A stretch of 64,000 nucleotides of DNA, taken from positions 3,289,501 to 3,353,500 of the forward strand of contig NZ_CP042435.1 of NCBI RefSeq assembly GCF_007971225.1, read 5' to 3'. Of the stretch, positions 35,121-43,351 are shown in pieces (within the stretch, counting starts at the first letter, position 1; every line of letters begins with the position of its first letter). The notes beneath the pieces are model-generated. The model searched no databases. It saw nothing but the letters and a program-made list of their open reading frames with translations, and was not told where the DNA came from. This DNA comes from Panacibacter ginsenosidivorans. Lineage in GTDB: Bacteria > Bacteroidota > Bacteroidia > Chitinophagales > Chitinophagaceae. Made by a program: the position numbers and the translations under genes.

Positions 35121-36482
35121 TTAATCAAGTTTGTATGTTGCCATTACTCTTTCGAGTTCAGCAGCTTTATTTAAAACAGTTAGTTGTGCGAGTGAATATT
35201 TAAGTTCAGCAGTAGTCATTTCAGTTCGTGCATCTATTAATTCTATTTGTAGTGCAGAACCTTGTATGTAACGACTTTGCATTAGACGATAGACTTCTTT
35301 TGTCGAGATTACTTCATCATTTGAACTACGCAATGCTTTCAATGCAGCCCGGTAAGTATTGTATGCAGTTGTTAACTGTAATTGTAATTTTTTCTCCGCA
35401 TCACTGTATTGATTTTGTAAAGCCTCAATATCAATTTGTGCTTGCTTAAATTTTAGTTTATTATCGTTACCACTGAAAATATTCCACTTTAATTGCAAAC
35501 CGCCAAGTTGATAGAATTGATCATTATTGAACTTGTAACCATAACCCTGGAAGCCTGCATTGTAAAAGCCGTTAAGTGTTGGTAGTTTGTATGTGTCGTT
35601 CAGCTTCAGATTTGTTTCCAAAACTTTTTCTGAAATTTTTAGTTGTTGCAGTTCTTCTCGGTTTGAGGGAACATCTAATAAAACTTCCATTTCTTTTTGT
35701 AATGTTCGAACAAGAACTGAATCAACATCTATGGAAGATTCCAAAGGTTTATTGAGTAAGAAATTGAAATATGCAGCAGCATTATTTTTGTTTTGTTCTG
35801 CTTCGGTTAAAGATGTTTCTACTTTACTCACTTCTGCTTTTGCTTTCAGTATAACATCCTTTGTAGCGGCATTATTCTTTACAAGCTTTTCATTCAATCG
35901 CAAGCTTTCATTTACTGTTGCCAAAGCATTATTATAAATTTCAACTGCTTTTACTGCCTGCAAATATTGAAAGTATGCCTGCTTAATATTGAAGACTAGT
36001 TCCCGCTTGTATTTATTCAATTCGAGCTGGTTAGTATTGATCAGTTCTTCTTTGATCTTTTTATTATAGCCAAGGGATGGATTGTAAATAGGCACACTCA
36101 ACTCAATCTTTGTATCCTGAAAATCGTTGGGTAAAAATTGAATGCTTTGATTTTGTACCTGCGGGAATTTTGTTGAAGAAGTTATTTCATTTAAGGAACT
36201 ATAAACACTATTAAGCAGGTCTCCTAGAGGCACGTCTATTTTTCTTCCGCCGGAAGCAAGTGTGTATTGCGCGTTTACACCCACCTGCGGAAGGAACAAT
36301 GCTTTAGCTCTATCAAGATCGAGCTTTGCTTTTTCCAGGTCAAAACTTTGTTGCCTGATAGCTAGGTTGCTGTCCAAGCCTTCTTTTACGTAAGTATTCA
36401 GTATTTGCTGCGCGAAAGATTGTTTTGCAAGCAAAGCTAGCAGCAGCAAAAGAATTAGCTTCAATTGTGCCTTTTTGATCAT
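35121..36482 (-). CDS. TolC family outer membrane efflux channel
   Basis: 453 aa with a signal peptide (LKLILLLLLALLAKQSFAQ) and two outer-membrane efflux protein repeats rich in long helices (LDLDRAKALFLPQVGVNAQY; QAVKAVEIYNNALATVNESL; the C-terminal LAQLTVLNKAAELERVMATY). It forms the exit duct of the RND pump encoded next to it. It heads the structural genes; an operator-like TTAACAACGTTAA lies 31 nt before its ATG and matches a site before the tetR gene. Confidence 0.92.
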   Translation of the reverse strand: MIKKAQLKLILLLLLALLAKQSFAQQILNTYVKEGLDSNLAIRQQSFDLEKAKLDLDRAKALFLPQVGVNAQYTLASGGRKIDVPLGDLLNSVYSSLNEITSSTKFPQVQNQSIQFLPNDFQDTKIELSVPIYNPSLGYNKKIKEELINTNQLELNKYKRELVFNIKQAYFQYLQAVKAVEIYNNALATVNESLRLNEKLVKNNAATKDVILKAKAEVSKVETSLTEAEQNKNNAAAYFNFLLNKPLESSIDVDSVLVRTLQKEMEVLLDVPSNREELQQLKISEKVLETNLKLNDTYKLPTLNGFYNAGFQGYGYKFNNDQFYQLGGLQLKWNIFSGNDNKLKFKQAQIDIEALQNQYSDAEKKLQLQLTTAYNTYRAALKALRSSNDEVISTKEVYRLMQSRYIQGSALQIELIDARTEMTTAELKYSLAQLTVLNKAAELERVMATYKLD

Positions 36483-36512
36483 AAGTTTAGTTTTAAAATA
36501 TTGTTATTATAA

Positions 36513-36525
36513 TTAACAACGTTAA
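36513..36525. promoter_or_regulatory. Operator candidate upstream of tolC (TTAACAACGTTAA)
   Basis: Inverted TTAAC/GTTAA half-sites lie 3 nt apart, 31 nt before the tolC ATG. Read in this direction, the 17-nt context AATTAACAACGTTAAGT is the same, except for one base, as the complement of the site before tetR at 37224. This shared context is the main argument that both bind the adjacent TetR protein. Confidence 0.65.
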
Positions 36526-36545
36526 GTTAAAAGGCAAAAAAAAGG

Positions 36546-37196
36546 TTACCCCCTTCCTGAACGATCAATAGAATTGATCAACCAGTTCAATGATTCGTGC
36601 ATCATGTTTTTTATCTCTTCGCTGTTATAATTTTCCTGGTCAGCCGGGCAAAGCTTATCAAGTCGCTGGCGGATAGCCAGTGACACCAACCCATGAACCA
36701 TGCCCCATATACCCATAGAAACGGAGTCCACATTACCTTTCTTTATCAATCCTTTTTGCATGCACTCACCAACTGTGCTACGCAAAAAATTAAGTGCATT
36801 TTCACCATGATGCCAGTCACAATCATCCATTTGTTCCAATACCTGCATAGGTGCACGCTGAATAAACATTACATCGTAAAACTCAGGCTGAGAAAGACCG
36901 AAGTTGATATAGTTCTCGCCCATTTTATGTAAACGAAGCAGTGGATTTTCCATACCGGCGAGCATTTGATTAGCTTCTGCCATTTTTTGAAAACCCAATT
37001 CATGAAGCTGGTAAAAGATCTCGTTCTTATCTTTAAAATAAAGATAAACTGTTGTGGGGCTATATTCAATAAGATCCGCAATTTTGCGGATAGTAACATT
37101 TTCAAAACCTTCTTCCACAAAAAGCTTCATAGAAGCATCAAGAATCATTTTCCTGATCTCCGTTTTTTGCTTTTCTTTCCTTTCTGCGATACCCAT
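36546..37196 (-). CDS. TetR family transcriptional repressor of the efflux operon
   Basis: 216 aa. The N-terminal helix-turn-helix is clear: ENVTIRKIADLIEYSPTTVY followed by LYFKDKNEIFYQLHELGF. The C-terminal ligand domain is of the TetR_C type with a Trp-rich helix (DCDWHHGENALNFLR). It is first in the unit and probably represses itself and the tolC-adaptor-RND genes. Palindromes of the same sequence lie before its own ATG (37224) and before tolC (36513). The inducing compound is unknown. Confidence 0.9.
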   Translation of the reverse strand: MGIAERKEKQKTEIRKMILDASMKLFVEEGFENVTIRKIADLIEYSPTTVYLYFKDKNEIFYQLHELGFQKMAEANQMLAGMENPLLRLHKMGENYINFGLSQPEFYDVMFIQRAPMQVLEQMDDCDWHHGENALNFLRSTVGECMQKGLIKKGNVDSVSMGIWGMVHGLVSLAIRQRLDKLCPADQENYNSEEIKNMMHESLNWLINSIDRSGRG

Positions 37197-37223
37197 GATA
37201 AATTAATTACGATGTAAAAATAC

Positions 37224-37236
37224 TTAACATTGTTAA
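37224..37236. promoter_or_regulatory. Operator candidate upstream of tetR (TTAACATTGTTAA)
   Basis: TTAAC/GTTAA half-sites with a 3-nt spacer, 28 nt before the tetR ATG. The site is also a perfect TTAACA-T-TGTTAA palindrome. It matches the tolC-proximal site at 36513 in a 17-nt context with one difference. Confidence 0.65.
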
Positions 37237-37274
37237 TTTTCCAAATTATTCTCAATATTTTTTGAACAAGCTAA

Positions 37275-37462
37275 AAATATATGGCATCGCCGGTTGTGTC
37301 ACTCACTTTGACGTTCCGAACTACGCAGTACAAATAAACCATTATTCATAAAAAAGCCCGGAGAAACTTATTCACTTTCTCCGGGCTGCCTATTGAACTG
37401 AAAGTACAAGAGTGCGACGCAACAGTTGATGCTATGAAAAGCTTTAGACTGGTTACAAAAAT
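37275..37462. repeat. Compact inverted-repeat element (A left, B right) enclosing a terminator
   Basis: The left core GTTGTGTCACTCACTTTGAC is at 37293-37312 with the outer flank TATGGCATCGCC. The right core GTACAAGAGTGCGACGCAAC is at 37404-37423 with the flank AGTTGATGCTATGAAAAGC and then GGTTACAAAAA. A terminator hairpin lies between them at 37355-37387. Confidence 0.9.
37351..37387 (-). terminator. Intrinsic terminator for the oxidoreductase gene at 37464
   Basis: A perfect 12-bp stem, AGCCCGGAGAAA and TTTCTCCGGGCT, with a 9-nt loop. The A-run at 37351-37355 gives a T-run when read on the minus strand, so it should end transcription coming from the gene that stops at 37464. Confidence 0.88.
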
Positions 37463-37463
37463 A

Positions 37464-38942
37464 CTATACGCCTAAACTATAACCATCGCGGTATGTACGT
37501 TTTACAAACTGGTTAGCATCATCAAAGTTTGTGATCTTCATATTTTTTCCGTCCCAAAGCAATTTCTTGCGACCAGGGTTTGCGTATCCATTGTTACCTT
37601 CTTTAACTCTTACACCATAACTACGGATAGCAAGATTACCCATTAAAACTGTTTCAGTAAGCGGGCCTGAATAATCAAATGAAGAAGTAAGGCTTTTATG
37701 CTCCTTGCTTTCAAAACCGGCTTTGCAGGCGCGTGTCCATGCAACCTGGTGGCCGCTTTCAGGCATTTTCTGCAATTCTGTCTTAGTGTTTGTCTGGGTA
37801 AGTTTGGTACCATCTTTTAAATAAACCTGTGGCGCCATTCCATAAGTGCCAAAAGTCATAATACCCTTCTCGCCAATAAGCATACCGCCGTTGGCACTGC
37901 CGGGCTCTCCGATGAAATCATCTGCCGGAATAAGATCCGGGTGAAATGGACGAATACCACCATCGGACCAAACCATTTTCAATTCTGAGGGATTCTTTTT
38001 TGAAGCCGGGAATTTGAGCTGTACATGAGAAGATGGGGGGCAACCGTTAGGAATATATTCGGGATTCCAATCTCTTACAAAAACCTGCCCTACACTGCAC
38101 TCTACCTCAGTTGGGTAACCAAGCCCTAGCACTCTGAAAGCGGGGTCGATAAGATGGCATCCCATATCACCTAGTGCACCGGTACCAAAAGGCCACCAGC
38201 CTCTCCATTTAAAGGGGTGAAACAATGGGTTATAATCAAAATATGGAGCACTGCCGATCCAAAGATCCCAGTCTTCTTTTGTCATGGTTGACGGTAAAGC
38301 TGGTGTTTCTGTTGGGAATGGAATCCCTTGTGGCCAAACCGGGCGGTTTGTCCAGATGTAAGCTGTATCAACTTTTCCAATGATGCCTTTATCAAACCAT
38401 TCAACCAGTTGGGATGAGCCATCACTTGAAGCTCCCTGGTTTCCCATTTGTGTTACAACCTTATACTTATGTGCTGCTTCAGTAAGCATTCTTGCTTCGT
38501 AGATGTCATGTGTAAGTGGTTTTTGAACATAGACATGTTTGCCCAGCTGCATTGCAGCCATTGCTATAGGCGCATGCATATGGTCTGGTGTGGAGATGGT
38601 AACAGCATCAATACTTTTGCCCATTTCATCGAACATCTTACGGTAGTCGTTATATTTTTTTGCGTCAGCAAATTTCTGAGCTGGTGCCTTTGCATAGCCC
38701 CAATCCACGTCGCAAAGTGCTACTACATTTTCTGAACCATTGTTCCATGCATTGTTAATGTCAGAGTTACCTTTTCCGCCAACACCAATACCGGCAAGAT
38801 TCAATTTGTCACTTGGAGCAATAAAACCACGTCCCATTACATGTCTTGGAATAATGTAAAAACCTGCTGCGGCCGCAGCCGAGTTGCGGATAAATGTTCT
38901 GCGGGAATTACCGCTTTTGTTGTTTGATTGATTGTTGTTCAT
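37464..38942 (-). CDS. Gfo/Idh/MocA family oxidoreductase, Tat-exported
   Basis: 492 aa, closely related in layout to the 11678-13186 protein. It has a twin-arginine signal (NSRRTFIRNSAAAAAGFYII), the shared PRHVMGRGFIAPSDKL linker, then the Rossmann loop AGIGVGGKGNSD. The catalytic Lys is in VQKPLTHD, again QKP rather than EKP. The active-site His is in GDMGCHLIDPAFRVLGLG. The predicted role is NAD(P)-dependent sugar or polyol oxidation in the periplasm. A terminator lies 77 bp downstream inside a repeat pair. Confidence 0.88.
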   Translation of the reverse strand: MNNNQSNNKSGNSRRTFIRNSAAAAAGFYIIPRHVMGRGFIAPSDKLNLAGIGVGGKGNSDINNAWNNGSENVVALCDVDWGYAKAPAQKFADAKKYNDYRKMFDEMGKSIDAVTISTPDHMHAPIAMAAMQLGKHVYVQKPLTHDIYEARMLTEAAHKYKVVTQMGNQGASSDGSSQLVEWFDKGIIGKVDTAYIWTNRPVWPQGIPFPTETPALPSTMTKEDWDLWIGSAPYFDYNPLFHPFKWRGWWPFGTGALGDMGCHLIDPAFRVLGLGYPTEVECSVGQVFVRDWNPEYIPNGCPPSSHVQLKFPASKKNPSELKMVWSDGGIRPFHPDLIPADDFIGEPGSANGGMLIGEKGIMTFGTYGMAPQVYLKDGTKLTQTNTKTELQKMPESGHQVAWTRACKAGFESKEHKSLTSSFDYSGPLTETVLMGNLAIRSYGVRVKEGNNGYANPGRKKLLWDGKNMKITNFDDANQFVKRTYRDGYSLGV

Positions 38943-39099
38943 GAATTAAATCGTTAGGTTTTATATTTAATCTGATACTAATATGAAGGAATGAATTTAT
39001 AGCAAAGCGGTTGGTTGAAAAAATTAAATAACTGAATGGCAAAAAAATAGGTGTTTGTGCAAAGTTTGAAAGATGAACGAAATGAAGTGTTTTGCGAAC

Positions 39100-39270
39100 T
39101 ATAGTGCTACTGTCAGCTTTGGTTGTGTCACTCACTTGTGCGTTTGGAACTTAAATTAACAAATTGAAACACGACTTACACGAATTGTCATTGTGATTTT
39201 ATTGCTGAGCAAAGGACAGGATGCACAAGAGTGCGACGCAAGAATGTTTAATACTTATTCTTAAAATGGG
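39100..39270. repeat. Compact inverted-repeat element (A left, B right)
   Basis: The left core GTTGTGTCACTCACTTGTGC (39122-39141) and right core GCACAAGAGTGCGACGCAAG (39223-39242) face each other; both arms share the same T-to-C/A-to-G change at the inner end, so pairing is kept. It lies in the 341-bp gap 38943-39283, which otherwise holds no recognisable feature. Confidence 0.88.
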
Positions 39271-39283
39271 ATCAAAGAAATTA

Positions 39284-40810
39284 TTATACTAATTCTCCTT
39301 TTAAAAATTTATTCCAGTCTTCGAGCATACGGCCTTTTAAAACACGGGGAAATTTATGCTGGCCGCCAATCTTTCCTTTCAGGCGCATGAATTCCATGAA
39401 ACGCTCTTCGTGCAATACGTCTAAAAATATTTCTTTTAGTGCACTTTTTCTTTCTACTGCATAATCATCATTAATCTCTTTAAGCTTTGCATCAATGCGT
39501 AGTCTTAATTCTTCCGCATTTACTTTATCGTCTGTTGCAATATACCAGTGATGCGCAAAGAAATTATTGTAAGGCTTGCCTACAACCGTGTATTCAGGAA
39601 TAGAAATATTGAGATCTTCGCTAACGGTCTGGATGGCTTTGTTCATATTGTCAACGCTCAAATGCTCGCCTACCAAACTCAGAAAATGTTTGGTGCGTCC
39701 CGTAATGATGATCTCGCATCTTTTTTTATCGGTAAACCTTACTGTATCGCCGATAAGATAACGCCAGGCACCTGCACTGGTGCTAATGAGTAATGCATAA
39801 TCTTTACCCTCTTCCACTTCATGAATCATGAGTGTTTCAGGGTTAGGGACAATATCACCATTATCGTCAAAATTTTTATAGTCGAAAGGAACGAATTCTA
39901 AAAAGATATGTTCATTGGTTACGAGCTTCATACCTTTTGCATACTGACGATCCTGGTAAGCAATAAACCCTTCGCTGGCAAGGTAGGTTTCAATGTAAGT
40001 AATGGGTTTACCCAATAATTTTTCAAACCCTTTTTTGTATGGTTCAAAACTTACACCACCATGTACAAAGAATGCCAGGTGGGGCCATATATCATGAATA
40101 TTTTCCACTTCATAGCGCTCAATGATCTTTTCTATGCACATTTGTATCCATGCAGGCACACCTACAATAAAACCAATATCCCATTCAGGAGCTTTCTCTA
40201 CAATATCTTCCAGCTTTTTGTTCCAGTCTTTTTCCCGGGCAATTTTTCTTCCGGGTTTGTAAAATGGCTGAAACCAAAAGGGCACTTTTTTAGCGGTAAT
40301 ACCACTAAGATCTCCGGCGTAATAGCCAGCATTTTTTTGAAGTGCGGTACTGCCACCGATCATTAACCAGCCTTTCCCAATTGACCTCACGGGAATATCC
40401 TGATAGTTTCTTAATGTAAGTATGTGTTTGATCATGACAACCCTGTTGCCTGCTAAAAGATCATTGGTAATAGGAATATATTTACTGGAAGATTCACTCG
40501 TTCCGCTGCTGAGTGCATAATATTTTATCTTGCCTGGCCAGCACACATCAGGCACCCCTTCCAATGTTTTATGCCACCATTCTTCATAGATAGTATTGTA
40601 ATTATAAATAGGCACCAATTCCTGGAATTTTTTACCGATGTGACGGCTCATCAAAATTTCATCAAAGCGATATTTCTGCCCAAACTCTGTAAATTTTGCT
40701 TTGCGCAAAAGTTTTTTTAAAACACGTAATTGTTGCCTGCGTGGATCGTTTTGCGGCAACCGAAGCGCCCTTGCAATACTTAATGGTAACTGAATATCAA
40801 ATAACGCCAT
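39284..40810 (-). CDS. GH3 auxin-responsive promoter family protein
   Basis: 508 aa, full length for bacterial members of the GH3 family of acyl-adenylating enzymes. Visible are the nucleotide-binding YALSSGTSESSSKYIP loop, YLASEGFIAYQD, and the C-terminal hinge WRYLIGDTVRFTDK. Plant GH3 enzymes join amino acids to hormones such as indole acetate or jasmonate. Bacterial homologues are common in Bacteroidota but have no fixed substrate. It is bracketed by a repeat pair and by the arm at 40928; the next gene upstream is a glycosyltransferase on the same strand. Confidence 0.88.
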   Translation of the reverse strand: MALFDIQLPLSIARALRLPQNDPRRQQLRVLKKLLRKAKFTEFGQKYRFDEILMSRHIGKKFQELVPIYNYNTIYEEWWHKTLEGVPDVCWPGKIKYYALSSGTSESSSKYIPITNDLLAGNRVVMIKHILTLRNYQDIPVRSIGKGWLMIGGSTALQKNAGYYAGDLSGITAKKVPFWFQPFYKPGRKIAREKDWNKKLEDIVEKAPEWDIGFIVGVPAWIQMCIEKIIERYEVENIHDIWPHLAFFVHGGVSFEPYKKGFEKLLGKPITYIETYLASEGFIAYQDRQYAKGMKLVTNEHIFLEFVPFDYKNFDDNGDIVPNPETLMIHEVEEGKDYALLISTSAGAWRYLIGDTVRFTDKKRCEIIITGRTKHFLSLVGEHLSVDNMNKAIQTVSEDLNISIPEYTVVGKPYNNFFAHHWYIATDDKVNAEELRLRIDAKLKEINDDYAVERKSALKEIFLDVLHEERFMEFMRLKGKIGGQHKFPRVLKGRMLEDWNKFLKGELV

Positions 40811-40904
40811 GCGTTTGGGAATATTTAATTGGCGAAACTACATTAAAGAGACTATTAAATTTAGGTGATTTATTTTATGTGGTAAAAGTTTCTTGCTGCC
40901 GGGC

Positions 40905-40955
40905 TATAGCACTGCTATTAAGCTTTGGTTGTGTTACTCACTTGTACGTTCTTAT
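40905..40955. repeat. Intergenic repeat arm, leftward form A, overlapping a gene end
   Basis: The core GTTGTGTTACTCACTTGTAC at 40928-40947 differs from form A at one base. The flank CTGCTATTAAGCTTTG lies to the left. The arm encodes the last eleven residues and the TAA stop of the GT2 gene. Confidence 0.9.
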
Positions 40956-42228
40956 CGCTGTCAGCATATCTAAGACAATTCCCTGATATAAATTCCGGTT
41001 CTGCAGTTCTATTTTTTATGTCACTTTTCACTTCTTCAATTGAATAAACAGTTCCGCATTCATTTTTATCCGTACTAAAAACAATACTATTGGAATCTAA
41101 TCCGTGCCACATATACTTATTTTTCTTCGGGTATTTTGTAATAATACCAATAGTATCAGCGAAGGAAAGCGCACCTGTACAGAAGATAATTTCAGAACCT
41201 TTAGTAGGAATATATATATCTCTTTTTTCAATCAACAATGATCCTTTGAATGTTTTCTGCAATTTATGCTTAAGCATAATTCTTTTTGCTTCTTCTGCTG
41301 ATGACGCATCTCCTACAAGATAAACATTTACCTGGTCTTCCTTCAAAGCCTGCCTGATATCATTCATTATTATCTTTATTGGAAGCCCCAGGAAACTTAT
41401 AACTGCCCTTAAAAAAATACCTGTGTATAAAAATATTTTCAAGGCCCATGCATTGATTCCTGTGTAATGTTTTGTCACAAAAACATTCATGGCATTGTAA
41501 AAAATACGAGTATGCTTTCTTTTACTATTACCAGTACTTTCTCCTTTAAAATGTATCATGTTCAGGTTACCCAGGTAATAATTCTTTTTGCCCAGTTGTT
41601 GTATGCGGTATGACAGATCAATGTCTTCCCCATACATAAAAAAGGATTCATCAAACCCACTTAATTCCTGCAAAATACTTTTACGAACCATCATAAATGC
41701 ACCTGAAAGCACATCTACTTCGTGTATAGTATTTTTGTCAAGATTGCCCAAGGCATATTTATTGAAAAAACCAGATGATGGGAAAAGAGCAGATAAACCA
41801 CTAAGCTTAAAAAACGCCACCAATGGTGAAGGGTAAGCACGTTTACTTTCCGGTAGAAAAACGCCACGACCATCAATCATATGCACACCAATTGCCCCTG
41901 CATCATTATGCGTTTTAAAAAAGGCAAGTGAGTCGACTAATATGTTCTCAGGAATTATTGTATCCGGATTCAGGTACAAAACAAATTCACCATTACATTT
42001 TGAAAGAGCCTTATTATTTGCCTTGGCAAAACCTTCGTTCTTTTCATTGCAAACAAAATTAACCCAGGGATATTTTTGTTGCAGGTATTCAACTGTTCCG
42101 TCTGAAGAATTGTTGTCTACAACTATTACTTCTGATCTTATATTGGCAATGGCCCGCTCAACAGCGCACAAACATTGTTCAAGAAAGTATTTTACATTAT
42201 AACTGACTATAATAACAGAGAGGTTCAT
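40918..42228 (-). CDS. Glycosyltransferase family 2 with C-terminal extra domain
   Basis: 436 aa. Residues 1-250 form a GT-A fold typical of rhamnosyltransferase-like GT2 enzymes: LSVIIVSYNVKYFLEQCL, VVDNNSSDGTVEYL, the metal motif region LYLNPDT, and GFDESFFMYGEDIDLSYR. Membrane-associated helices follow (about 255-290). The last 130 residues (VNVYLVGDASSAEEAKRIML onward) resemble a Rossmann-like domain also found in other Bacteroidota GT2 proteins. The final residues KNVQVSNTTKA and the stop codon are encoded by a repeat arm, so the original C-terminus has been replaced. The function is probably envelope polysaccharide synthesis. Confidence 0.87.
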   Translation of the reverse strand: MNLSVIIVSYNVKYFLEQCLCAVERAIANIRSEVIVVDNNSSDGTVEYLQQKYPWVNFVCNEKNEGFAKANNKALSKCNGEFVLYLNPDTIIPENILVDSLAFFKTHNDAGAIGVHMIDGRGVFLPESKRAYPSPLVAFFKLSGLSALFPSSGFFNKYALGNLDKNTIHEVDVLSGAFMMVRKSILQELSGFDESFFMYGEDIDLSYRIQQLGKKNYYLGNLNMIHFKGESTGNSKRKHTRIFYNAMNVFVTKHYTGINAWALKIFLYTGIFLRAVISFLGLPIKIIMNDIRQALKEDQVNVYLVGDASSAEEAKRIMLKHKLQKTFKGSLLIEKRDIYIPTKGSEIIFCTGALSFADTIGIITKYPKKNKYMWHGLDSNSIVFSTDKNECGTVYSIEEVKSDIKNRTAEPEFISGNCLRYADSDKNVQVSNTTKA

Positions 42229-42382
42229 CAGATATTAACTTGTTAGGCAACAGGAAAGGTAGTTAATTGCTTTATTGACAAACTAAATTTTAATGTTGCA
42301 GCAGTTTCTATCAATTCATTTTGCAAATCTAAAATGAATCTTTTATTATAAGTACAGTCTAAACCATAATATGCATCTCACT

Positions 42383-42390
42383 TATCTTTG
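42383..42390 (+). promoter_or_regulatory. -7 box (TATCTTTG) almost touching the start codon
   Basis: TATCTTTG fits TAnnTTTG exactly and ends 3 nt before the ATG at 42394. Transcription would then begin at or inside the start codon, suggesting a leaderless message or a later true start. Confidence 0.45.
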
Positions 42391-42393
42391 CGC

Positions 42394-43173
42394 ATGCTCA
42401 AACAAACTTTATTAAAAGCAACGGAGGCAGGCGCAGCTGTGCTGAAGCAATATTTCAACGGTAAGTTTACAATATCACACAAGGAAGGTATTAATAACCT
42501 GGTAACAGAGGCGGATCACGCATCGGAAAAAGCCATTTTTGAAGTTATAAAAAATGATTACCCGGATCATTATATTTTAAGTGAGGAAACAGGCGAAATT
42601 ATACAGGATAGCAATTATAAATGGATCATCGATCCCATTGACGGTACCATCAATTTTGCCAATGGCATTCCGATCTGCTGTGTTTCCATTGGTGTAGAGC
42701 AGGATGGCAAAATGATTCTGGGTGCAGTATATAACCCATTTATTGAAGAATTCTTTTTTGCACAACATGGCTATGGTGCCACATTAAATGATCAAATAAT
42801 TCATGTTAGTGATAAGGATAATGTTGCAACAAGTTGCCTGGTTACCGGTTTCCCGTACACCTATCTGGACCAGACAAACGGCCCGCTTGAAGTATTCGAC
42901 AGGCTTATCCGTGCAGGCATACCGGTGCGCAGATTAGGAAGCGCTGCTATCGATCTTTGCTGGGTTGCTGCAGGGAGGTTTGATGGATTTTATGAGCACA
43001 AATTACAGGCATGGGACAGTGCTGCAGGCTTTTTAATAGTTGAAGAAGCAGGTGGAAAAGTTACTGATTTAAAAGGCAATTACTATAATCCTTATCAACC
43101 TGGGATTATAGCTACGAATGGCTTAATACACGATGAATTGATGGCAGTTGTGAACAATGAAAAAAAGTTATGA
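42394..43173 (+). CDS. Inositol monophosphatase family protein
   Basis: 259 aa from the ATG at 42394. The magnesium-dependent phosphatase motifs are complete: the LSEETGE acidic pair, WIIDPIDGTINFANG, and the C-terminal WDSAAGFLIVEEAGGKVTDL. The family includes inositol-1-phosphatase (SuhB), CysQ and histidinol phosphatase; the sequence alone does not decide between them. The gene is divergent from the GT2 gene, with a 159-165-bp gap holding a TATCTTTG box. Confidence 0.88.
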   Translation: MLKQTLLKATEAGAAVLKQYFNGKFTISHKEGINNLVTEADHASEKAIFEVIKNDYPDHYILSEETGEIIQDSNYKWIIDPIDGTINFANGIPICCVSIGVEQDGKMILGAVYNPFIEEFFFAQHGYGATLNDQIIHVSDKDNVATSCLVTGFPYTYLDQTNGPLEVFDRLIRAGIPVRRLGSAAIDLCWVAAGRFDGFYEHKLQAWDSAAGFLIVEEAGGKVTDLKGNYYNPYQPGIIATNGLIHDELMAVVNNEKKL

Positions 43174-43200
43174 TTGTCAATTGCGGATTGCAAATTTATA

Positions 43201-43250
43201 ATACCAGCATTAGTTTTTTATGGCACCCTCGTTGCGTTGCAAATCGATGA
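43201..43250. repeat. Intergenic repeat arm, leftward form B, diverged
   Basis: GTTGCGTTGCA at 43231-43241 is followed by divergent bases. The outer flank ACCAGCATTAGTTTTTTATG from 43203 matches the arm at 13226 and, in complement, the flank at 44472-44501. It faces the arm at 44457 across thiL. Confidence 0.7.
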
Positions 43251-43351
43251 AAGAGATTCGCGAACACCAAATAAAATATGAGATAAGTGAGCAATCACTT
43301 CATCTGTAAAATATATGTCGACATACACACCTGAATAAAAAATTATTTTAA

